NCBI GenBank assembly: GCA_021784635.1
Contig: JAJYHS010000236.1
Location: 1-6,318 of the forward strand
From: a bacterium
GTDB taxonomy: Bacteria > Bdellovibrionota > Bdellovibrionia > Bdellovibrionales > UBA1609
DNA length: 6,318 bases
Reading direction: 5' to 3'
In this document: in pieces, positions 1 to 5,806 of the stretch
How the letters are laid out: every line of letters begins with the position of its first letter
Numbering within the stretch: position 1 is the stretch's first letter
Translations under genes and position numbers: made by a program
Notes under the pieces: model-generated
Seen by the model: only the letters and a program-made list of their open reading frames with translations
Database searches by the model: none
What the model was told of the DNA's origin: nothing

Positions 1-266
1 TAGGGTAGCGTCACCTTAAGGCGAACGCGAACGATTTCTGTAGTTGCGGCCAATCGAATGGGACGGTCTTGAATTTCATAGTCTTTTTGCAGCCAACGAA
101 GGTAAACATGAGCTCGATAGCCGCCTTTGTCGAAACTTGATACCGGGCTGCGCACGATAAACTCAGGGGCGCTTTCGCTCGCGACGCTGCTGCCAAGGTC
201 CGTAACTGTTGTGGCCCGCAGTGGAGAAATTGCGAACATGATCGTTGTGAGAATTATCCACTTCAT
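1..266 (-). CDS. Secreted protein of unknown function, N-terminal part (runs off left edge)
   Basis: An open frame of 88 codons runs from ATG at 266 to the left edge without a stop. Its first residues form a plausible Sec signal peptide: Lys2, a hydrophobic core (residues 3-13) and a possible signal peptidase I site after LRA at residue 18, before TTVTD. The mature part alternates polar and hydrophobic residues (for example EIVRVRLKV at 77-85), which suggests beta strands; it has no cysteine in the visible part and no lipobox, so it is probably periplasmic or outer membrane rather than a lipoprotein. I recognise no family. A TAA lies in frame five codons upstream of the ATG with no other start between, so 266 is the earliest start; Met10 is an alternative. 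No clear Shine-Dalgarno: a GGAG lies about 20 bases upstream and GAAAG sits almost against the ATG. The gene is divergent from the hemerythrin gene. The signal peptide is the main reason to believe this frame. Confidence 0.68.
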   Translation of the reverse strand, partial: MKWIILTTIMFAISPLRATTVTDLGSSVASESAPEFIVRSPVSSFDKGGYRAHVYLRWLQKDYEIQDRPIRLAATTEIVRVRLKVTLP

Positions 267-329
267 AACTTTCGAAACTTATTAGCACTCCCGTTTAACA
301 GCGGACAGTGTTTGCGTGTAAAAGAACCT

Positions 330-370
330 TGATGCGAAGGTCGCTTCATCGAAGCGCCGTGACGGCATCA
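330..370. repeat. Nested inverted repeat in the divergent spacer
   Basis: The inner part is a perfect 6-bp inverted repeat, CGCTTC (342-347) and GAAGCG (351-356), separated by ATC. It sits inside a second pair, TGATGC (330-335) and GCATCA (365-370). A competing pairing is possible between GATGCGAAG (331-339) and CTTCATC (344-350), with one bulged C. No T-run follows on either strand, so it does not look like an intrinsic terminator. It could be an operator or a leader structure affecting one of the two divergent genes. The symmetry is seen; the role is inference. Confidence 0.4.
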
Positions 371-386
371 TATTTGCAAATAAAAT
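359..386 (+). promoter_or_regulatory. Possible promoter for the hemerythrin-proBA unit
   Basis: GTGACG (359-364; four of six bases match TTGACA) and TAAAAT (381-386; close to TATAAT) are 16 bases apart. Transcription would then begin at about the ATG at 391, giving a leaderless or nearly leaderless mRNA, which would fit the absence of a Shine-Dalgarno there. The -35 match is weak, and in an AT-rich spacer a -10-like hexamer can occur by chance. No alternative with two good boxes was found on the plus strand of the spacer. Confidence 0.25.
371..382. promoter_or_regulatory. Perfect 12-bp palindrome, candidate operator
   Basis: TATTTGCAAATA is a perfect palindrome ending 8 bases before the hemerythrin start codon and overlapping the first bases of the -10-like TAAAAT. 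Its position suits binding by a dimeric repressor, and it lies in the spacer shared with the divergent secreted-protein gene. The symmetry is directly seen. I cannot assign it to a known regulator. Short AT-rich palindromes also arise by chance. Confidence 0.35.
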
Positions 387-390
387 ACAC

Positions 391-882
391 ATGACAATTT
401 ATGACGAACTTCACTCCGACCATCTTAAGTTGATCGGTTTGATCGATGAGCTATTGGACATGCCCGACAGAGGCGATGAAGATTACCGCACCAACTTGAT
501 TCGCGACATTGAAGTTGAAGTTGTCCTTCATGTACGCGCCGAAGAAAAACTTCTGTTCGATTCGATGCGATCGCAAAAGAATCCGGCCTACATGAATCTG
601 CTGCAGCGAGCGCTTAAACAACATCGCGAAGTGGAGCAAATGCTTTATGCGCTTCGGGAGAAGAACAAACAGGACGAAGAAAATTCGAGTGCGGTCTGGC
701 GGAGCGCAGCCGAAGACTTTCGAGACGCACTGGTTCACCATATTAGCCATGAGGAATTGAAATTGATACCTGTTGCACGCAAAGCGTTTACCGCCAGAGA
801 AAATATTCAAATGGGTACGGACTTTCTTGAGCTTAAAAATGAAATGCGCGTGCAGGGGATACCAATGCTTCGTTACGCTTGA
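391..882 (+). CDS. Hemerythrin/HHE cation-binding domain protein
   Basis: A 163-residue protein that looks like a single four-helix hemerythrin (HHE) domain, with no signal peptide or membrane segment, so probably cytoplasmic. Expected di-iron ligands are present in the right order: His11 in the first helix (DELHSDH), His47 and Glu51 as HxxxE (HVRAEE), His78 in the third helix (KQHREVE), and His117 and Glu121 as a second HxxxE (HISHEE). Proteins of this family bind oxygen, sense O2 or NO, or protect or repair iron centres; which applies here cannot be read from the sequence. There is no fused signalling or DNA-binding domain; the last 30 residues or so lie beyond the HHE core. The ATG at 391 lacks a recognisable Shine-Dalgarno. 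The gene precedes proB by 32 bases on the same strand, so co-transcription with proBA is likely, though no functional link is known. Confidence 0.88.
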   Translation: MTIYDELHSDHLKLIGLIDELLDMPDRGDEDYRTNLIRDIEVEVVLHVRAEEKLLFDSMRSQKNPAYMNLLQRALKQHREVEQMLYALREKNKQDEENSSAVWRSAAEDFRDALVHHISHEELKLIPVARKAFTARENIQMGTDFLELKNEMRVQGIPMLRYA

Positions 883-914
883 CTCAAATTCGTGACGCAG
901 CGACGATGTTGTAA

Positions 915-2090
915 ATGGAACTCCCACAATGGCGTCGGGTCGTTGTCAAACTCGGTACACAAGTCGTCGTCGATGATTCCGGTCGGTTTGCCGCCGATCG
1001 AATCGCGAACATTCTCGCTGATTTGCTTGAAGGGGCAAAAGAGCGAATTCTTGTGACAAGTGGTGCTGTTGGCCTCGGGCGTGCTCGGCTATTGAAAAAT
1101 CGCACCCAATCGCTTGTGCAAAAACAGGCGTGCGCGGCCGTGGGGCAATCCCTTCTCATGAACGAATACCACCGGTTATTGCAGCGTCACGAAGTTTGTG
1201 CCGCACAAATGTTGGTGACCTCCGACGATTTAACCGATCGGCAAAAGTATTTAAATTTTTCTGAGACGCTAAACGAACTTTTACGAATGAAGGCGCTACC
1301 GATTCTTAACGAAAACGATTCAATCTCAACGGCCGAACTGCAAGTTGGCAAAAGTTTTGGCGATAACGACAAGCTTTCAGCAATCGTGGCGGCCAAAATG
1401 GGAGCCGACCTTCTGGTGATTCTTTCGAATGTGAGCGGATTTTACAAAACCAATCCTCGCACCGATCAACGCGCTGAGCGGCTGGGCATTGTCGACGACT
1501 GGTCCATTTTGAACGAGATTGAAATTGGCGAAGTGTCGCGCGGTGGGCGCGGTGGCATTGACACGAAAATTCAAGCGGCGAAGATTGCGGCGATGAACGG
1601 TGTTTACACGGTTGTGGCCGACGGCTTTCAAGCCGGGATATTAAAACAAATTTTATCTATGAGGGAGTGGCGAAGCGACGCGCCCTTTAGCCTCGTTTTG
1701 CCAAGATTCAAATTACCGGCTCGCAAGGCATGGATAGGATTTTCTGCTAATACGGCGGGCTCAATTGTAATTAACGACGGAGCAGTCGCGGCGATTTTAA
1801 ACAGAGGCGCAAGTCTCTTGCCTGTTGGTATAATCAGGTTGGATGGACGATTCACGGCAAACTCGATTGTAAGTGTGACAACCGAAAACGGTGAAGAGAT
1901 GGGCCGTGGACTTGTCGCGGTATCAAGCGACGAGCTTGGGCGGATGATCAAATCCGCACAGGCGAAAACTGGCGATCCTGTTTCACACAAAGTGAACTCG
2001 AAACTAGTGGCCATACACAAAGATAACCTCGTGATCTATCGTGAAATTCGTCGCCAAAATAGTGAAAACGAAAAGAACAAACATGAATAA
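915..2090 (+). CDS. proB: Glutamate 5-kinase (gamma-glutamyl kinase) with PUA domain
   Basis: First step of proline synthesis in the cytoplasm: ATP-dependent phosphorylation of L-glutamate to gamma-glutamyl phosphate, passed to ProA. The 391 residues hold an amino-acid-kinase domain (about 5-260) and a C-terminal PUA domain (about 272-370). Visible motifs are VVKLGT with Lys12, TSGAVGLG (48-55), PILNENDSIS (129-138), FGDNDKLSA (148-156) and GRGGIDTK (211-218), ending in the lysine equivalent to E. coli Lys217. The ATP-site strand usually written LTDVDGLY reads LSNVSGFY (170-177), and GTGGM is GRGGI; the latter also occurs in eukaryotic P5CS. The PUA domain (RKAWIGF, INDGA, GRGLVAVSSDE) is intact, as in full-length bacterial ProB. 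A TAA directly precedes the ATG in frame, so 915 is the earliest start; no good Shine-Dalgarno is visible. Feedback inhibition by proline is typical of the family but cannot be judged here. The 3' end overlaps proA by 8 bases. Confidence 0.95.
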   Translation: MELPQWRRVVVKLGTQVVVDDSGRFAADRIANILADLLEGAKERILVTSGAVGLGRARLLKNRTQSLVQKQACAAVGQSLLMNEYHRLLQRHEVCAAQMLVTSDDLTDRQKYLNFSETLNELLRMKALPILNENDSISTAELQVGKSFGDNDKLSAIVAAKMGADLLVILSNVSGFYKTNPRTDQRAERLGIVDDWSILNEIEIGEVSRGGRGGIDTKIQAAKIAAMNGVYTVVADGFQAGILKQILSMREWRSDAPFSLVLPRFKLPARKAWIGFSANTAGSIVINDGAVAAILNRGASLLPVGIIRLDGRFTANSIVSVTTENGEEMGRGLVAVSSDELGRMIKSAQAKTGDPVSHKVNSKLVAIHKDNLVIYREIRRQNSENEKNKHE

Positions 2091-3411
2091 AGACTCACGG
2101 GTGAGAAAAATTGAAAAAGCGGCGGCGGCGGCCTTAGTTATGCCGGCACTTTCTGCGGATCAAAAAGCGACGGCGCTCAGTAGTTTTGCTGATCGAATTT
2201 GGCGCAAAAAAGATAATTTGCTCCAAGCAAATGCGCGGGATCTCAACCGCGAAAAGAAGTCGTTGCCTGCGGCGCTTTTGGCGCGCTTGAAACTTGACGA
2301 AGGTAAAATTGCCACGTTATGCGAGGGGATTCGTGCTCTTGCCAATGCGGAAGACCCCGTCCATCGCGTGATTGATCGCATTGAACTTGACCAGGGTTTG
2401 GTTCTTGAAAAGAGGACCGTTCCGATTGGGGTGATCGCAGTTATTTTTGAATCGCGTCCCGATGTCATCCCCCAAATATTGTCGTTGATTCTGAAAAGCG
2501 GAAACGTGGCTCTGTTAAAGGGCGGGCGTGAAGCCCGATTGACCAATTTGGCGTTTATGAAAATCGTCTCTGAGCTGAATCGTGAATTGCGTTTTTTACC
2601 CGGCGCTTGGGCACAATTGTTTATTGAACGAAGTGATGTGGACCTAATATTGAAACAAAATAAGTTGGTAAATTTAGTCATACCACGCGGTTCAAATGCG
2701 TTGGTACAAGCGATCATGAATAAGACAAAAATTCCAGTTCTCGGACACGCCGACGGAGTTTGCCATTTGTATTGGGATGAATCCGCCGATTTTGCGACGG
2801 TTCGTCGCGTAGTAATCGACGCAAAGACACAGTATCCGGCGGTGTGTAATGCCGTCGAAACGCTTCTCGTACATCGGTCGCGTGTCGCCGAGTTGGGCGA
2901 ATTGCTTCACGAATTGGACAATCGTGGAGTTAAAATTTTTGGAGATTCTTCAGTTCAGCGTTTATATCACGCGACTTTAAAAAAGAAAGCGGGCCGAGCC
3001 GGCAATTGGCACACCGAATACGGCGATCTTGCGCTATCGGTGCGTATTGTCGCCTCGGTAAGCGAAGCGATCGCCCACATCAATCGATTTGGCTCACATC
3101 ATACCGACGGAATTTTAACTCGCGATTTGAAATCGAAGCAGTCATTTTTGGCGGGTGTTGATTCTGCAACGATAACCGTAAACGCTTCGACACGATTTGC
3201 TGACGGGTATCGGTTCGGAATGGGTGCAGAAGTCGGTATTTCAACGAGTAAAATTCACGCTCGCGGCCCCGTTGGCGTGGAGGGCCTCATGACAAATCAG
3301 TTTGTGTTGGTAGGGGATGGGCATATTGTAGGCGACTATGTTGCGACAAACGACGGGGAGATGCCCGCGCGTAAACCGGTTCGAAAGTTCACCCACCGGC
3401 GGCTTATTTAA
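2083..3411 (+). CDS. proA: Glutamate-5-semialdehyde dehydrogenase (gamma-glutamyl phosphate reductase)
   Basis: Second step of proline synthesis: NADPH-dependent reduction of gamma-glutamyl phosphate to glutamate-5-semialdehyde. The 442 residues are an aldehyde-dehydrogenase-fold enzyme. Motifs in order: PIGVIAVIFESRPD (ESRPD 123-127), KSGNVALLKGG, IPRGSN, IPVLGHADG (217-225), YPAVCNAVETLLVH with catalytic Cys255, HTEYGDLALSV, GSHHTDGI, NASTRFADG (367-375) and HARGPVGVEG (from 392). The C-terminus FTHRRLI extends slightly past the usual GDG ending. ESRPD, IPVLGHADG and the FTH-type tail recall the ProA half of eukaryotic P5CS. I chose ATG 2083: an in-frame GTG at 2041 would add 14 basic residues with no family counterpart and overlap proB by 50 bases. 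With ATG 2083 the overlap is 8 bases (ATGAATAA), so translation is probably coupled to proB. The A-rich stretch before the ATG offers only a weak ribosome site. The 3' end overlaps the convergent mutS2 by 8 bases. Confidence 0.95.
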   Translation: MNKDSRVRKIEKAAAAALVMPALSADQKATALSSFADRIWRKKDNLLQANARDLNREKKSLPAALLARLKLDEGKIATLCEGIRALANAEDPVHRVIDRIELDQGLVLEKRTVPIGVIAVIFESRPDVIPQILSLILKSGNVALLKGGREARLTNLAFMKIVSELNRELRFLPGAWAQLFIERSDVDLILKQNKLVNLVIPRGSNALVQAIMNKTKIPVLGHADGVCHLYWDESADFATVRRVVIDAKTQYPAVCNAVETLLVHRSRVAELGELLHELDNRGVKIFGDSSVQRLYHATLKKKAGRAGNWHTEYGDLALSVRIVASVSEAIAHINRFGSHHTDGILTRDLKSKQSFLAGVDSATITVNASTRFADGYRFGMGAEVGISTSKIHARGPVGVEGLMTNQFVLVGDGHIVGDYVATNDGEMPARKPVRKFTHRRLI

Positions 3412-5806
3412 GCTCGATCCAGGTTACGCCATCGCCACCTGTTTCTTTAGTTCCGGCTTGCCATTTTTTTACATACACGCTTCGCGATAGATAAGTGCGC
3501 ACGCCACGTTTCAACATATCGGCTGCGCCATGACCGTGAATGATCTTAACTCGATCGACATTGCCAAGAGCCGCGGCATCCAATTGTATTTCAAGTGTTG
3601 AAATTGCTTCTTCTACCGTGAGGCCGCGCAAGTCGACTACTCGATCAGTCTCAGCTGATTTTGATACAAATCCCGATGTTTTACCCAACCATTTCGAAAT
3701 GGTACCGCTATCCACAGAAGGCTTAAGGTCTCGCCATGAAATCATCAAACGCATTGAACTCGATAAAACCGGGACATCGCCCTTTGAATTCGGACGCCCT
3801 TGCACGATTCCGTTGCGGTCTAGGCTTTTGATATAGACCCCGGTGCCAGGCGGGCATTGCCGCGAAAAATCATCGGCAGAAGCAAAAGCACCGCTGGCCG
3901 TTTTTTTAATCCGATTACCAGAGGGCGCTGTTTCGCCGGCTTTAATGATTGTCGGGAGTTCTTGTTTGATTTGCGACAAGCGTTCGTGGCGGCTAAAGAT
4001 CTCCTGAGCCTTAGTTTCTTGAATAAGACTCTCGATTCGAGCCTCGGCTTTTTTGAGCTCTTTTTGAAGCATTTCGTCTTTCTCTTTTTCAAATTTTTCA
4101 CGTGCCAGTTCGAGCTCGGAGCGCGATTTTTCAGCCTCCATTTGTCGCGCGCGAACGTCATCGTTCAGGTTAAGCAAATCTTTTTTCATTTGTTCGATTT
4201 CGCTCAGCGCGTTTTGGTATTGCCTGGCTTCAGGGCTCAAATAATGTTTCGCTCGATCGACAATAGTTCGGTCAACGCCAATCCGTTCAGCGGTTTGCAG
4301 CGCAAGCGATGGTCCGGGAACGCCCATAATAAAGCGATACGTCGGTCCACGTTTTTGGTTAAATTCGAGACTGCCATTGATAACACCATCCGGCCAACCG
4401 TGCTTGAGCGCGCCAAGGTGAGATGTGATGACTCCAAAAGAAGCGTTGTCTTTATACCGATCGATAAAACTTCGCGCTAGAGCGGCGCCCTCTTCAGGGT
4501 CGGTTGAACCGCAAATTTCGTCAATCAGAACGAGCGTATCTTCGCCTTGCACGTTGGCTGCGCGTTCGAGCGCGCGCAAATGCGCGGCAAAAGTACTCAG
4601 ATTGGCGTCGACGCTTTGCGAGTCACCGAGGGCGACGACCATCGTGCTAAAAAACGGCAGCCGTGAACCATCGGATGCGCAAATGAAAAGCCCGGCGCGT
4701 GCCATTTGAGCGGCTAAACCAACGGCCTTCAGTAGAACTGTTTTGCCTCCGGCATTAGGCCCGGATAGTAATAAAATTCGTCTCTCGGGCGCGAGTTCGA
4801 CCGTATTAGCAACGACTGGTACCCCGTTTATAACTAAAAGAGGATGGCGCAAATCACGCAGATATAAACCAGCTATTGAAGCGTTACTGTCTGATAATTC
4901 TTCCGGATTCGCATTTGTAAATTCGCACGTGGTCGCTTGCATGAGTTCCGCGATTTTGGCCTGAGCGAGCCGTGCGTCCGCATTCAGCATAATTTGCTTT
5001 GAATCTTCAAACTGAAACCGCAATGTGGCTAAATATTTCGATAGCTCCGTGAGCAAGCGCTCGATCTCTTCTTCGAAGGCGATCTCAATTTCGCGCAACC
5101 GGTTATTGATCGGGATGGTCTCTTGCGGCTCCATAAATACTGTTTGTTTGGTTTGGCTCGAGTCATGAATGATCCCTTCAAAACCGTGCTGCATCCCACT
5201 TTTGATTGGTAAAACCCAGCGGCCTTCGCGCGTCGTCACGTAACGGTCTTGTACCAGGTGTTCAATTTGAAAACTCTTAACCAGCCGATCGAGAATCAGT
5301 TGTACTTGTCGGGCGAGTTGCGTCTTCTCGGCGTTGAGTTGATAAAGGCGTTCACTCGCGTCGGTTCGAATGTCGCCGGCTGGTGTTAAAATTTGATCAA
5401 TTGCCGCAAGCGGTTCATCGGCCCGCATCAGTTTTTCGTGGACGTCGCGCAGCGAGGAGATCGCCATTTCTTCAATAACTTCACGAAGAGTGACGACTTC
5501 TTGGCAAAAATGACGGACGTCTTTAAGTTCAATTGTGCGCAATACCGCGTTTCGGGCAAGGCGTTGATGCCATTGCGTAAACAAATCGAGGCTGGTCATT
5601 TGTGGGCGCATACCCGCGGCCAAAAGCCGTGACCACGATTCAATTTCACGCATGGATTGACGGGCCTCTTGCGGCGACGAAAGAGCCCGAAGTCCGCGAA
5701 TTTTTTCGCGAGTCAGGTCGGCCGTCGCAAAAGTGGCCAGCCGAGCGAGGAGCTCTTGCCAGTCCAAGCTGATCGATTCATCGACTGAAAGCGGCGTAAC
5801 CGTCAT
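3404..5806 (-). CDS. mutS2: MutS2 family ATPase/Smr-domain protein
   Basis: An 800-residue MutS paralogue, near the usual 770-800. It lacks the MutS mismatch-recognition domain, as MutS2 proteins do. Order: helical core/clamp (about 1-330); ABC-type ATPase with Walker A GPNAGGKT (349-356, Lys355), the GDSQSVDANLSTFAAHL segment (394-410), Walker B LVLIDE (Asp429, Glu430) followed by ICGSTDPEEG, and TSHLGALK with the switch His463; a charged coiled coil (about 525-625); a KOW-like segment (about 651-700); and a C-terminal Smr nuclease domain with DLRG (725-728) and HGHG (757-760). MutS2 in other bacteria suppresses homologous recombination (Helicobacter pylori) or rescues collided ribosomes (Bacillus subtilis, where KOW and Smr matter); which applies here cannot be decided. 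The usual MutS2 motifs GPNTGGKT and DELGAGTDP are altered here at single positions. The ATG overlaps the lnt stop as ATGA, suggesting translational re-initiation; the only nearby purine run, AAGG, is very close to the ATG. Confidence 0.95.
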   Translation of the reverse strand: MTVTPLSVDESISLDWQELLARLATFATADLTREKIRGLRALSSPQEARQSMREIESWSRLLAAGMRPQMTSLDLFTQWHQRLARNAVLRTIELKDVRHFCQEVVTLREVIEEMAISSLRDVHEKLMRADEPLAAIDQILTPAGDIRTDASERLYQLNAEKTQLARQVQLILDRLVKSFQIEHLVQDRYVTTREGRWVLPIKSGMQHGFEGIIHDSSQTKQTVFMEPQETIPINNRLREIEIAFEEEIERLLTELSKYLATLRFQFEDSKQIMLNADARLAQAKIAELMQATTCEFTNANPEELSDSNASIAGLYLRDLRHPLLVINGVPVVANTVELAPERRILLLSGPNAGGKTVLLKAVGLAAQMARAGLFICASDGSRLPFFSTMVVALGDSQSVDANLSTFAAHLRALERAANVQGEDTLVLIDEICGSTDPEEGAALARSFIDRYKDNASFGVITSHLGALKHGWPDGVINGSLEFNQKRGPTYRFIMGVPGPSLALQTAERIGVDRTIVDRAKHYLSPEARQYQNALSEIEQMKKDLLNLNDDVRARQMEAEKSRSELELAREKFEKEKDEMLQKELKKAEARIESLIQETKAQEIFSRHERLSQIKQELPTIIKAGETAPSGNRIKKTASGAFASADDFSRQCPPGTGVYIKSLDRNGIVQGRPNSKGDVPVLSSSMRLMISWRDLKPSVDSGTISKWLGKTSGFVSKSAETDRVVDLRGLTVEEAISTLEIQLDAAALGNVDRVKIIHGHGAADMLKRGVRTYLSRSVYVKKWQAGTKETGGDGVTWIELK

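Noticed and set aside
11..196. Closed 61-codon minus-strand frame near the left edge
   Set aside because: It overlaps, in another frame, the open reading frame from 266 that has a clear signal peptide; its own start has no ribosome site and its product has no recognisable features.
342..356. Intrinsic terminator in the divergent spacer
   Set aside because: The hairpin has no U-tract on either strand, and it lies upstream of both flanking genes rather than after one.
451..927. 158-codon minus-strand frame opposite the hemerythrin gene
   Set aside because: It lies antisense to a gene with all expected HHE ligands; the product is a low-information mix of Phe, Arg and His typical of an antisense shadow.
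2041..2082. GTG start for proA giving a 14-residue N-terminal extension
   Set aside because: The extra residues are basic and match nothing in the family, and the ATG at 2083 gives the expected N-terminus with a short 8-base overlap.
2060..2090. Programmed frameshift fusing ProB to ProA
   Set aside because: Considered because of the P5CS resemblance and the A-rich overlap. A +1 (or -2) shift would be needed before the proB stop, and I see no recognised slippery site or stimulatory structure; proA has its own ATG.
2160..2717. 185-codon minus-strand frame inside proA
   Set aside because: Antisense shadow of a well-conserved enzyme with no motif or ribosome site of its own.
3857..4480. 207-codon plus-strand frame inside mutS2
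   Set aside because: It is the antisense of the MutS2 ATPase and coiled-coil region; its Phe/Leu-rich stretch comes from reading Lys/Glu codons backwards, not from a membrane protein.
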